Shown in pieces: positions 19,808-31,155 of a stretch of 64,000 nucleotides of DNA; within the stretch, counting starts at the first letter, position 1, and each line of letters begins with the position of its first letter. The notes beneath the pieces were generated by a model. That model was not told the origin of the DNA. It worked only from the letters and a program-made list of their open reading frames with translations, and searched no databases. Origin of the DNA: Lineus longissimus (taxonomy: Eukaryota; Nemertea; Pilidiophora; Heteronemertea; Lineidae); assembly GCF_910592395.1 (NCBI RefSeq), contig NC_088311.1, positions 12,092,501 through 12,156,500 on the forward strand, written 5' to 3'. Both the position numbers and the translations under genes were made by a program.

Positions 19808-20770
19808 ATAACAAACTAAGTAGGCCAGCGGTCATCCTAAACAACGTCCACAACCGCCCACCAGCGTCCACCAGGTTTAAAGTCGGGTATAAAGCCATCA
19901 GAATAAAATTTAGTAGCCAGAAACGTAATAAGTACACCATTAAACACATTTCCTGAAAGTTTCTTGGCACTGGCCTGACTGGGGCTGAAGGGGTTATTGT
20001 CGTCCTGGGTGATGCACAATATCACCCAGGCTCTATCTGGCGATGCATAACATCACCCTGGGTGATCTTGTGCATTCGTTTTGCGATTGGTGACGAGGTT
20101 GTCAAATCGTAGCATGGTACTTCTGCTATATAGTACTGTAGACGACCGCGCACGGCGAATAAATCCTCGGCACCTTTCTCATGTTTATTTGTTAAACGCA
20201 CATATTTTTGTTTGATTTCTCGTCCTTTGGCAACTAAAGATGCCCTTTCGACTTCGGGAATAGCTGCCATTGATGTTTCAAGTCGCGCTGGTGAACCAGA
20301 TGAACGGCCGCCATTTTTTTTTTTGGCCGTGAACATTTCCACGTCCGCCGATTCGACAACCCCATCACCAATAGCGAAACGAATGCATAACATCACCCTG
20401 GGTGATGTTGTGCATGCACAATGTCACCCAGGGTGATGTTATGCATCACCCAGATAGAGGCTGGGTGATATTGTGCATCACCCAGGTCGACAATAACCCT
20501 TTTGGCCTGACTGGGGTGTAAGATAAGGGAGATGCTGTCTTAAATCACAGGGCTCCTGTTGTATTTGTATTTTCCTCCAAATCAAATCCAACATGAACAT
20601 GGCCGCTGACTGGGTGGTGGACGCTGGTACATTTTAGACAACAACTCGCTAGTCTTGCACACAAATGTCATGAAACGATGAGGAAATTTGGAAAATGTTC
20701 TGTTTATTTCGTTTATGACCATTAGATTTTATTTTGATGACTTTCTGTCCTGGTGGACGCTGTTCTTCTT
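19808..20770. repeat. Outer inverted arms of a foldback region
   Basis: About 19808-19965 is similar in reverse complement to about 20670-20770 (shared blocks CCTGGTGGACGCTG and ATTTTATT-TGATG-CTTT). A smaller inverted-repeat element (19988-20503) lies between the arms. I read this as an older foldback or TIR structure invaded by a younger one; the outer boundaries are approximate. Confidence 0.45.
19988..20503. mobile_element. Inverted-repeat element made of GGGTGATG palindromes
   Basis: The ends are AAGGGGTTATTGTCG and CGACAATAACCCTTT. The arms (about 115 bp) are built from repeated CACCCAGG/CCTGGGTG and TGCATAACATCACCCTGGGTGA-type palindromes; 20387-20447 alone is a near-perfect 60-bp palindrome. 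It is flanked by 14-bp direct repeats TGGCCTGACTGGGG (19971-19984 and 20503-20516), an unusually long duplication. The interior carries an open minus-strand frame (about 20080-20370) that I do not recognise. Non-autonomous. Confidence 0.7.
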
Positions 20771-20859
20771 CCTCTTCCGTTAAGTTAACTTCCTTCATCA
20801 TATTGAAGATTAATGTAACTGGTAATGTGTGCGCAGCGGGTAAATGGCCCAGATGTTGG

Positions 20860-21190
20860 TGGCCACTTATGAGCCCAGAGCTCAAGATGTTACAGAGCTC
20901 TGGGTCAGTTATTGTTTAATGATGGATTTTCAGTCTTGAATTGCTCAAGACTGGAGCTGGTCACGACCACCTCGGGCAAACTGTTCCACAACCTTATAGA
21001 TGAGGGGAAGAACGAGTTCTTATATATGTCTTTGTTTGCCCTTGGTATATGGTAGCTGCCTGAATTGTTATGCCGCCCTTTTCTTTTGAGTGGTATTGGG
21101 CCGTGGTCTCCTCGTTCATAGCTACAAGACCGTTCCTGATTTTGTAGATCATGTTTAGTGTGACCCATTTGTAGACCTGGATTTTCCCCA
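20860..21190 (-). pseudogene. LINE reverse transcriptase C-terminus
   Basis: On the minus strand a frame with K-W-V-T-L-N-M-I-Y-K-I-R-N-G-L-V-A shifts into YKNSFFPSSIRLWNSLPEVV, the C-terminal signature (N-S-F-F-P-x-x-I-x-x-W-N-x-L-P) of CR1/Jockey-type LINE proteins. It stops at about 20905. The rest of the LINE is absent upstream, where hairpin DNA begins. The exact 3' end is not clear. Confidence 0.72.
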
Positions 21191-21256
21191 GGTATGGCTC
21201 ACTACTAGAAACAAAGTGGCTTATAGAGTTGGCCCAGAAGTTGTGACGGTACGCTT

Positions 21257-21613
21257 AGACAATGGGAGAGTGCTAAAATGTGGAATCTGCCAACTGGCAA
21301 ACATGCTGATCCACCGTAGTTGTGTGCATATCCATTGGATACTTTAGGACTGATATTCACTGCCGATAAGTCGGCATGCTGGCAAAGAGAGGATGCAATC
21401 ATTCCCGATTCCACATTTGAGCACTCTCCCATTGACCAATGCCATAGGGCCTTTTTCAGATACACCGGAACCACACCTAGGGTCGGACCAACGAACCATC
21501 TTTGCAATAGATCTTCACGGTAAATGACGCCAGACAATGCCTCTCGAGCTATTGCCTGTCGTCTTTTACTGTGAAGATCTATTGTGAAGATGGTTTGTTG
21601 GTCTAACCCTAGG
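21257..21613. repeat. Two adjacent hairpins
   Basis: ACAATGGGAGAGTGCT (21259) pairs with its inverse near 21420-21438. CTAGGGT-GGACCAACGAACCATCTT...AGATCTTCAC (21477-21517) pairs with 21568-21613. The two stems stand side by side and look like arms of one or two small foldback elements. No coding signal. Confidence 0.5.
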
Positions 21614-21719
21614 TGGTACGGCGTATCTGGTGATGGGCCTATTGTCAAAAGGTGTACTGCTCAACTTGTAAGTGTCATATTTTTATGGTACCGTAACAAT
21701 AAGAGTTTCAGCCAATTCT

Positions 21720-22430
21720 TTTGGCTCACCGTAGGGGAGTCTATACAACACTGCTGTGTCCGTCGTCCGTTGTCGTCGTCCGTCGTCGTATCCTGTTTCA
21801 AAAACAGTGGCACTTTTCTTAACCGCTGAGGCTATGAACTTGAAACTTTGTACAAAGGACCCCCCAAGGTCAGGTGACCTCTGATAATGAATTTCGGTGT
21901 GATCTGATTCTTGACTTTGCCACCAGTGGGCCAGAAGTGGAAACCTAAAAAGTGTGATATCTCTCTTATGAGTGACTCGTTTTCGATAAAATTTTTATGG
22001 TAGGTTCTCCTAATAAGGATACATCACATATCGTACGGGTTTTTGATTTGACGTAATTTCCAAGGTCACAGAGGTCAAATGGCGTAAATTGTCTGTTTCA
22101 GTGGAACTATGGCACGTTTCCTAACCGATAAAGCTATGAACTTGAAATTTGGTTCACATGACTCCCTACATTATATAATCTCCGACAACGAAATTCTGTC
22201 TGATCTGATTCTTCACTTGGCCACCAGGAGGCCCAAACTAAAAAAGGTAAAAAGTGCAATATCTCGCTTACCGGTAATAGTGACTTGTTTGCAAGTTTAT
22301 TTGTATGGAAGGTACTCAACATCACATATCCTACGGCTTTTTGATTTGACCTAATTTTCAAGGACACAGAGGTCAAATGGTATGAATTGACCGTTTGTGT
22401 GTAAATGGCACGTTTCTTAAAGGCCAGTGG
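21720..22430 (+). repeat. Copy of the ~300-bp-unit dispersed repeat (family R300)
   Basis: It starts GGCTCACCGTAGGGGAGTC, followed by GTCCGTCGTC-type simple repeats. Two tandem units of about 300 bp follow, each running ATGGCACGTTTCTTAACC ... ATGAACTTGAAA ... TTGGCCACCAGG-GGCC ... ATCTCGCTTA ... TTTTTGATTTGACC ... AAGGTCACAGAGGTCAAATGGC. Many further copies lie between 30228 and 49247. Peptides such as MARFLTDKAMN are translation artefacts of this repeat. Confidence 0.8.
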
Positions 22431-22970
22431 CTGCCTATAAATAGCCAATTAAAACCCAACATGGCAGAATACCCTAATTACTAATTCATTTCAGAGCTCT
22501 GACACTTTTTTTCAATTTTTTCAGGATTTCTAAGCTCAAACTAATTTTTCTGACTTGAAATTTGTTTGACAAGTCTATGAAATTATAGTTCACTCATCTA
22601 CCAAATATGAGTCCTAAGAAAGCTTGTAATGCTTAGAAATTAAGGAGTAAAAATTATAACCCCCAGAAAAACAGTTGATTTTCGAAAATGACTGACAGCT
22701 AACTCATGAATATCCGAGAACAAAGATGGCGGATAGCTGAATGAGCATGCATGCATCAAGCATTGAAATCAAGTGAAGTAACTTACAAATTCCTACAATT
22801 TATGTATCCCAGACTTATTCCAAAAACTGATAATTTTCCATGTTAATCCATTTAATTCAAAAATCTTGGTTTAGTTCACACATGTTTTAAACGTCATAAC
22901 ACAATCACAGAAATATATGCTCCAAGTCCAAGACCAAGATAAGATACAATCCATCTGGCATCTCGAATAT
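22431..22970. other. No gene recognised
   Basis: AT-rich sequence between the dispersed repeat and the satellite element. No domain, splice-bounded exon or repeat is evident. Confidence 0.4.
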
Positions 22971-23867
22971 TTACGGCAGCAGATCAGTGCCATAAAAAAT
23001 AAAATATTATCTCGTTATTACGAGATCTTTTCTCGTTATTACGCGATGTTATCTCGTTATTACGAGATCTTTTCTCGTTATTACGCGATGTTATCTCGTT
23101 ATTACGAGATCTTTTCTCGTTATTACGCGATCTTTTCTCGTTATTACGAGATGTTATCTCGTTATTACGAGATCTTTTCTCGTTATTACGCGATCTTTTC
23201 TCGTTATTACGAGATGTTATCTCGATATTACGCGATCTTTTCTCGTTATTACGAGATGTTATCTCGTTATTACGAGATCTTTTCTCGTTATTACGAGATG
23301 CGAAAGTGCACGCAACATCGAGGATTAAGGTCTCATTAGGGAGGTTTTTTTTTATCCATGCGCGGCCAAGCCCTACGGCAGCAGATTAGTGCCATAAAAA
23401 ATATAAAAAATAAAATATTATCTCGTTATTACGAGATCTTTTCTCGTTACAACGCGATGTTATCTCGTTATTACGAGATCTTTTCTCGTTATTACGAGAT
23501 CTTTTCTCGTTATTATGAGATCTTTTCTCGTTATTATGAAATCTTTTCTCGTTATTACGCGATGTTATCTCGTTATTACGAGATCTTTTCTCGTTATTAC
23601 GCGATCTTTTCTCGTTATTACGAGATGTTATCTCGTTATTACGAGATCTTTTCTCGTTATTATGAGATCTTTTCTCGTTATTACGCGATGTTATCTCGTT
23701 ATTACGAGATCTTTTCTCGTTATTACGCGATCTTTTCTCGTTATTACGAGATGTTATCTCGTTATTACGAGATCTTTTCTCGTTATTACGAGATGCGAAA
23801 GTGCACGCAACATCGAGGATTAAGGTCTCATTGGGGAGTTGTTTTTTTTATTCATGCGCGGCCAAGC

Positions 23868-24580
23868 CCTAACCGTAGTTCCTAAAATCATTGATTTCTC
23901 GGTCCTTACAGTATGTCAGCGTTGATTCAGCAGTTGTTTTGGCAAAGACATGTTTTTTTGGGGTTTCTGAAACCTAGAGCGCTACTCAATAGGCGACTAA
24001 CAAGAAACTACGCATTTATACTGTTGTTGCCGACGTATGTGTACACTGAACTTGGGATGTGCGTCGGCCCCGTGTTGAAATGCCGTCCAGTACCAGTTGG
24101 TGCGTTTTTCGCTGATTTGTTCAAAATTCAACATATCTCAAAAGTTCAATGGTTGACCCTCGATTTTTTTTTATTTTTGTGTAGCGTAAGCAACTGTCTT
24201 TCATGGGAGAATGGTCTCTATAAGAATTATTCAGGAAGAAATGTATAATATTTGGGGTTTTTCGTGATTGTCCGGCCCAATTGGCAATATTGCCATTTGG
24301 GATGGTGAACAGAGCTAGGAGCAAATGCGACGCTTATGATTTATTTAAAGAAATAAAATGCCCGATTTAACATCCTGCAGAATCAGGGGAATCGGGCGTT
24401 TCCAGTGATATACGACACAAATGGGTTGTCCTCATGCATTCACTTTGGAAACGCATTTTAAAATAGATGTTACGTCCTGTTAATGGGGCACGTCATCATC
24501 GCGTACATTTGGGAAAAACTCCCTAACGAGACCTAAAGCTCAGGATCAAGCGCGGGAAAGGTCCGTACTTTATAGACCCA
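23868..24580 (+). repeat. Middle segment copy 1 of the satellite element
   Basis: It runs from AGCCCTAACCGTAGTTCC to the start of satellite block 3 and is duplicated at 24890-25612 with only scattered single-base and indel differences. No coding frame is shared by both copies, so it appears to be non-coding. Confidence 0.8.
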
Positions 24581-24889
24581 TCATCGCGTAATAACGAGAT
24601 AACATCTCGTAATAACGAGAAAAGATCGCGTAATAACGAGAAAAGATCGCGTAATAACGAGAAAAGATCGCGTAATAACGAGAAAAGATCGCGTAATAAC
24701 GAGATAACATCGCGTAATAACGAGAAAAGATCTCGTAATAACGAGAAAAGATCTCGTAATAACGAGAAAAGATCGCGTAATAACGAGAAAAGATCTCGTA
24801 ATAACGAGATAACATCTCGTAATAACGAGAAAAGATCTCGTAATAACGAGATAATATTTTATTTTTTATGGCACTAATCTGCTGCCGTA

Positions 24890-25612
24890 AAGCCCTAACC
24901 GTAGTTCCTAAAATCATTGATTTCTCGGTCCTTACAGTATGTCAGCGTTGATTCAGCAGTTGTTTTGGCAAAGACATGTTTTTTTGGAGTTTCTGAAAAC
25001 CTAGAGCGCTACTCAATAGGCGACTAACAAGAAAACTACGCATTTATACTGTTGTTGCCGACGTATGTGTACACTGAACTTGGGATGTGCGTCGGCCCCG
25101 TGTTGAAATGCCGTCCAGTACCAGTTGGTGCGTTTTTCGCTGATTTGTGCAAAATTCAACATATCTCAAAAGTTCAATGGTTGACCCTCGATTTTTTTTT
25201 GATTTTTGTGTAGCGTAAGCAACTGTCTTTCATGGGAGAATGGTCTCTGTAAGAATTATTCAGGAAGAAATGTATAATATTTGGGGTTTTTCGTGATTGT
25301 CCGGCCCAATTGGCAATATTGCCATTTGGGAAGGTGAACAGAGCTAGGAGCAAATGCGACGCTTATGATTTATTTAAAGAAATAAAATGCCCGATTTAAC
25401 ATCCTGCAAAATCAGGGGAATCGGGCGTTTCCAGTGATATACGACACAAATGGGTTGTCCTCATGCATTCACTTTGGAAACGCATTTTAAAATAGATGTT
25501 ACGTCCTGTTAATGGGGCACGTCATCATCGCGTACATTTGGGAAAAACTCCCTAACGAGACCTAAAGCTCCGGATCAAGCGCGGGAAAGGTCCGTACTTT
25601 ATAAACCCATAT
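24890..25612 (+). repeat. Middle segment copy 2 of the satellite element
   Basis: This is a direct near-identical copy of 23868-24580. The high similarity points to a recent tandem duplication or unequal exchange. Confidence 0.8.
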
Positions 25613-25945
25613 ACCATCATCGCGTAATAACGAGATAACATCTCGTAATAACGAGAAAAGATCGCGTAATAACGAGAAAAGATCGTGTAATAACGAGAAA
25701 AGATCTCGTAATAACGAGATAACATCGCGTAATAACGAGAAAATATCTCGTAATAACGAGAAAAGATCGCGTAATAACGAGAAAAGATCTCGTAATAACG
25801 AGATAACATCGCGTAATAACGAGAAAAGATCTCGTAATAACGAGATAATATTTTATTTTTTATATTTTTATGGCACTAATCTGCTGCCGTAAATATTGCA
25901 CACAGGCATTAAATTATTCATTCCCACATAATGTCCCATGTAGGG

Positions 25946-28243
25946 CAAGGAGGATACCGCGGTGACGTCACGGCTTTTCCAAGATGGCGCTACATATTGT
26001 AAACAAACTCGATCCACGGCCAAGGGGAAAATCAAGTCATCAAAAAAGTTAGATTTTTCGCATCAAATCAGAGTTAATATTATCAGTGCAGTGCCCTAGT
26101 AAGCGCGCAGCGCCTTTAGGTTGGGGGGAAACCCCCCAAACCCCCTGGTTGGGACCCTGCTATAGTTCCTTCCGCCAATTTTTTGTTTTGATAGACAGTT
26201 TTCTCCGTGTATCGCATTAGCAGTAACTCAACTCCATCGTCATAATAGCCGGCAAAGAAATGGAAAATGCCCCCCCCCCGAAAGGTGTCCAGACTATCGT
26301 AGTCTGGGACTCGGGCAGATTCTAATGTAAAGTGCAAGCTCTATTGAACTCGCGCAACTGTCGCCATGGAGAGCCCCCCCCCCAACCCCCGTCCTTCTGA
26401 CATGTTTTAGCCAGTGCATTGGGGGGAAGGCCCCTCAAACCCCCTATTGGCCTCTCAATAAGTCCTTCCGAGCTGCTTACCCTGGGGCGCTCGGGTGGAA
26501 CCCCCAAATCTTCATGATGGTGCAGTCCTTTGACACGTTTAACCCAGAGCGAGGAAGAGGTACTCCTTTGATGGTACCCTAACTGCAACCCTCAACCATC
26601 ATTACCCTTCCTTTTCACTGGCATGATATTGGCAAGACTCCCTAGTGGTCGTACTGGTGGCTTCCTTGAGACAATTGCTTGTGGTCGTACCTGGGCAACC
26701 AATTCAAGGGGTCAGGGATCTAGGGATCAGGTTTTTCCCCCACCAACATATTGCCGAATGGTTAATGCATAAAAAATTGGTTGGAAAGGGTTTTTGCTGG
26801 CCAAGAGACTTGAAGACACTTGACTCTTGAGGAACACCAGACTGATGAACAAAGAACCTGAGGAACATAGAACCCTCTTCATACCTGGGAGCATAAAAAG
26901 CCTGCTAGCGAATATTGATTATTCTTTAGAAAAAAACGGAAGATCTGCAAAACCAATGGTACCCCATAAAAACATACATTCCTCCTTGAGGTGTCTTCGG
27001 ATCCCACCACGGCCCGTGTGGAATTCGTTCAAAAGGTTTATTGAAATCTCAAAATAAAATTTTTTTCTCGAAACGCCTGCCCGTCTTTTGCTTCATTATT
27101 TCGGGATTAAATCCATTTTAAGCATCTTTTGGATATTATCGCTAAAGTTTCAAAAATCAAAACACATATGTCAGGGGGTAAACCCCCTGAAATTGAAGTT
27201 TGATTAAAAAACAGTGAGAATAATCGTGTGGTGCTCTCTCGGAGCTCAGAATAGTCGAGTTACTACTTTCGCGCGTTTATCTCTTCTGGCGGCCATTTTA
27301 AGTCAAATTTAAGCCATTTGAAACGAATCCATGGACTTGAGAAACATTGTTTACATTGGATACGTCGTATGCACGTTAACCATAGTAGCGCTTCGCAGAA
27401 AAGCCTTCGGCCTCTCTGCTGCGCGCTTATTAGTACTTTTCTGCTATGAAATAAGTCTTCAGACAATAAGCTATCATTTGAATAATGAAAAGTGCTGTTT
27501 TGATGGGGAAAAATAGGGTTTTTTAAACCAAATAGCCGGGCACCGATCTTCCAAAATTAGCGATGGTTTCAAAACAGTCTCCCAGATATGGGGCAATCTC
27601 TTCATTATCATAATGGGATTTGGAGGCATGTTTACAGATTTTACAAGTTCGAGACCTGTAATACCTAAAACTCGCATAGATCCCCATAGATCCCCTCTAT
27701 TTGTCGAGTTAGCGCCCCTGTAAGATCATGCATTTTCGGACACTAGAACGAAATCTTCCTGCGGATATCGCGGTTTCGGTGATGATTTAAGGAGAAATTG
27801 ACTGTTCTTAGAGTTGTATGGGACAGAAATGAGTTCATACTTCATGAATACATGAATATATTATGATATGGGCGGGCTTCTAAGTCAAAACAATAACAAA
27901 CTCAACTGCATCTCTACTGTATATTGCGTAGTGCATTGCCTAGTGTATTTCGTAGTGTATTTTAGCGGAGACATTATTTCCGCACTTTGGCCACGCCAAA
28001 CGTCTTTTTTATTCGTGGAAGTTAATCTGCTCTGTAAATTTTATTTTACACAGGAAGAATCCATACTAGGTATTGCAATATTTCATGTCTATTGATGTTT
28101 TTGTGTACAGGAGCGCACCAGACAGTGAGACGTGGAGATGTGTTCAGTGCTGGTGCTGTCAGTAGACTGAATCTGATTGGCCATAGCGATCACTAATATG
28201 GGTCGGGATCACGTGATGTGACGTCACCGCGGTATCCTCCTTG
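25946..28243. mobile_element. 2.3 kb TIR element with 9-bp target duplication (MULE-like size)
   Basis: Perfect 26-bp TIRs begin CAAGGAGGATACCGCGGTGA (25946-25971; inverted 28218-28243). They are flanked by CATGTAGGG direct repeats (25937-25945 and 28244-28252). A 9-bp duplication fits Mutator-like or Merlin-like elements. The interior shows GC-rich AACCCCCC tracts and several short frames without recognisable transposase motifs, so it is non-autonomous or badly decayed. The insertion splits the minus-strand gene at 28253-28885 within a tyrosine-methionine codon pair. Confidence 0.88.
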
Positions 28244-28252
28244 CATGTAGGG

Positions 28253-28885
28253 CTGACTTTCCAGATTAGGGAACCACCCTCGAACAAGTTTTATGACACA
28301 ATTTGGCATTATGTCCCTCCTATGGTATATGTGTTTCCTGCGGCCTGGGTCTGCAGCAATTGCTGCTGCTTTCTTCTCAATGTATCTTTGGATTTCCCAT
28401 GCACCAAAGTGCAGCAAGTTCGTCCAAAACCTCTTATAGACAGGTTTTCTAAGAGAGTGGTTATCCTCATCTGGGGCGTGGTTCTCTGTCTCCCACCAAA
28501 GTTCACGATTCCTTTCATCTGTCACACAAGGCCTACAAAAACAGTACTGGCACTCCTCAGCCTCTAGATTCTGCTCCAGCCTGAAGTCATTTACATATGG
28601 CTGACCAGGTTCTTGTACCACTGCACTTTCCTCTTTGTCCTGGTCGATATTTTCGTCACTTCCTTGGCTGTTCACTTCAATCTGTTGGTCACCATTGTTC
28701 ATGAGCTTTTGAGGGTTTACTTCTCCAAGTTCCCAGTCATTAAATGTAATAAAAGCATGGAGTTCTTCTTTCTGCTCGTCTGACAAACCACGAAGGACTA
28801 ACCAATCTTCCATGACTGCATGAAGCAGAGAAAGCGAGGGAAATGAACTAGACCAGTTCTGGTACCCATTGGTGACATGCACCAA
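28253..28885 (-). pseudogene. Conserved cysteine-rich protein of unknown function, 3' end displaced by a transposon
   Basis: The frame shows a cysteine cluster (C-Q-Y-C-F-C-R-P-C-V-T), then WW, N/R-K-x-x-Y-K-R-F-W, and HRRDIMPNCVIKLVRGWFPN ending at Q-P-Y-M. I recognise the layout of a family common in marine invertebrate genomes, usually ending M-P-x-C-V-x-x-x-V-R-x-x-Y-P-N-P...P-Y-M-G-H; it has no established function and is often linked to mobile DNA. The TIR element enters right after Y-M. As it stands, 17 codons of transposon sequence replace the natural end and stop at 28193. The natural continuation, beginning G-H-Y-V, is on the far side at 25936 and below. The 5' end is not defined; an intron upstream is possible. 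Confidence 0.65.
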
Positions 28886-29292
28886 ATAAGGCCAATTGTT
28901 TTGCCACTTTTGTTTCCCTAAACGCTGAAATGACTGAGCTGAGATAAGTCAACTTTGAGTTCACCTGATCAGAGATGGGTGATGTACTTCAGAAACAAAC
29001 AAACAAATTCTCGGTCTAGTTTCTGGGTACTGAGATCTGGTCATTAGGTCAGCATCACTTTGGCGGGAACACATTGGGTGAGTCTATTGGGATTTAGATC
29101 ATGGGTGCAACTTGAACATCATGACAAACACCAAAACAACCTCGACACATATTCATGTGCTAAGATGTGGGATGACTTGCATCTGAATGGGTCTTTACTC
29201 CCTGATCCAAGAATAAGTCAGATCCAAACAAGTTGGTTTTAGAAGAGTGAAATGTACACTGATGATAATCAGCTGTCTCATACATTGTCTCC

Positions 29293-29784
29293 ATGATGGA
29301 AGACATGGAAGAATCTCACGCAAAGCAGTACAATCAACCCCCTAGGTTTAAAATTGATATCCCAGGGGACAATGAATTCAAGGCTACTATACTGTCAAAG
29401 ATTGCAAGAGTTAGGGACTATCTAAAAAGAAAACTTGGTGGTGCCACCAATGCTACTGTCTTGGAAAATTTGTCGGACTTTTGGGAAAAGAAGCACCCTG
29501 TGGATCATACCGATGCGAATTCATCAGATGATCGTACCAGTATGAACATGTATGTGGCCACGCCCAAGGAAAAGACTCTGGGATAACGGGGAGTGATAAT
29601 TACCAAATGCGAGCAAATCTTTGTCTGCCATTGGAACGAGAACTGCAACAGGGAGGTAACCTCTGTTTGGACCAAGGGAGCAGCCGGAAGCTCACAGCGA
29701 AAGAGGACCAAAAACATAACAAAACCATGCTCTTATGGCTATAGGAGGTCCATATGGAAAAGACTCATTGAAAAGTTGTACTAG
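29293..29784 (+). pseudogene. Unrecognised protein, one in-frame stop
   Basis: One continuous frame is broken only by TAA at 29584-29586. The first part has FKIDIPGDNEFKATILSKIA, then R-V-R-D-Y-L-K-R-K-L-G (helical and basic). The second part has C-E-Q-I-F-V-C-H-W-N-E-N-C followed by a basic serine-rich stretch. The three cysteines within 13 residues could bind metal. It points away from the 28253-28885 gene. I do not know the family; both could be parts of one two-gene element. Confidence 0.4.
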
Positions 29785-30227
29785 TCCTGGTACTGTAAAG
29801 CATAACTGATTATTTTGTGTTCAAATCCTTGAAGGATAATTATTCAAACTTTGGATAAAATGATGTTTTTCTTCATAATTGTGTTGTGAATAACTTTGGA
29901 ATAACTTAGAAAGAACTAGGCCTAGGCCTAAGATACATTCAATAAGTATGGATTTATGGGTTTCCTCAATTATTGATGATGAAACAGGATCAAATCTTGC
30001 TTGGGGATAAAAATATTCAGTAAGTTTTAACAGCCTGCATGATCTTTCCAACTCCTTTAGTGAAATCTTCTTCCACGTGCCTCCTGTTATTGTTTGCAAT
30101 CCAAGATGCAGTACTTCCTAGCAACGGCTGATCTCATGCCACTGATATTGATTTCCATATCTCCTCCCAGCCTGGTACTTTGTACTGGTGACCTGAATTC
30201 TCGGCGGGTGTAAATTCCTCAGTTTAG

Positions 30228-31155
30228 ACCATGGCCTTTAACCACTGAATCTTTGAACTTTAAACTTGGTACACATGATCCCTTAGGTCTGATGACCTGT
30301 GACACTGATTTTTGGTCTGGTCTGATTCTTAACTTTGCCACCAGGGGGCCAAAACCAAAAATTTGAATAATGCCATATCTCGCTTATTACTGATTAGTTT
30401 TTGGTAAATATTTTATGATAGGTACTCTAAGCAAGGATACATCACATATGATACAGGTTTTTGATTTGACATACTTGTCAAGGTCACAGAGGTTAAATGG
30501 CGTAAATTGGCCATTTGAGCCTAACTGTGGCACGTTTCTTAACCCCTAAGGCTATGAACTTGAGAGTTTGTACAAATGACCCCCTAGGTCAGGTGACCGC
30601 TGACTTTGAATTTCAGTCCGGTCTGATTTTCGACTTGGCCACCAGGGGGCCAAAAGTGAAAACCTAGAAAGTGTGATATCTCGCTTATTAGTGATTTGTT
30701 TTCAATAACATTTTAAAGGTAGGTTCTCCTAGCAAGGATAATTATATCACGTATGAGTTTTTGATTTGACCTGGTTTTCAAGGTCACAGAGGTCAAATGA
30801 CGTAAATTGGTCGTTTGAGTGAAATTATGGCACGTTTCTTAACCATTAAAGCTATGAACTTGACATTTGGTACATATGACTCCCTACATCAATAACCTTG
30901 GACACCGAATTTTGATATAATCTGGTACTCAACTTGGCAACCAGGAGGCCAAAACTAAAATAGGTAAAAAGTGCAATTTCTCGTTTATTAGTGACTTGTG
31001 ATACTTACTCCAAGGAATGATACATCACATGTCATATCGACTTTGATTGGACCTATATACTATACATGTACAATGTTTCTTAACCAGGATGAATTCCAAA
31101 GCACCAAATATCTATACGGTGAGCACAACTGCCCCTGGCCGTTTCATTTAGGGAT
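30228..31155 (+). repeat. R300 dispersed repeat, three tandem units
   Basis: Units start near 30231, 30529 and 30830 (GGCACGTTTCTTAACC plus the ATGAACTTGA block), a period of about 300 bp. The copy ends with ACGGTGAGCACAACTGCCCC and GGCCGTTTCATTT, the same end as at 33062 and 46997. A start motif is not preserved. Confidence 0.8.

Larger units (their letters stand above)
22971..25892. mobile_element. Satellite-bearing TIR element, rearranged to multiple arms
   Basis: It starts TTACGGCAGCAGA and ends with the inverse (TCTGCTGCCGTAA region), flanked by ATAT on both sides. Four satellite blocks (about 23007-23300, 23417-23795, 24583-24853, 25619-25850) consist of ~21-bp hairpin-like units CTCGTTATTACGAG alternating with ATCTTT or ATGTTA. 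Blocks 1-2 are in one orientation and 3-4 in the other. Middle segments 23868-24580 and 24890-25612 are near-identical direct copies. The simplest unit is left arm, middle, right arm (23374-24889), with an extra left arm and an extra middle-plus-right arm. No transposase seen. Confidence 0.75.

Noticed and set aside
20022-20396. 124-codon minus-strand frame
   Set aside because: It extends through the repeated palindromic arms of a non-autonomous element; the central part is open but matches no family I know.
22109-22354. Frames such as MARFLTDKAMNLKF and similar ones at 34085, 34419 and 46727
   Set aside because: They are the same stretch of the R300 repeat translated in different copies, with inconsistent lengths and no domain.
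22917-23885. Long open frames encoding repeated S-R-Y-Y-E-I-F units
   Set aside because: They are the translation of the palindromic ~21-bp satellite; the arrays are open in several frames and both strands and have no start context or splice support.
22971-25892. CRISPR-like array of palindromic repeats
   Set aside because: Units are contiguous with no unique spacers, no cas genes exist and the genome is clearly animal.
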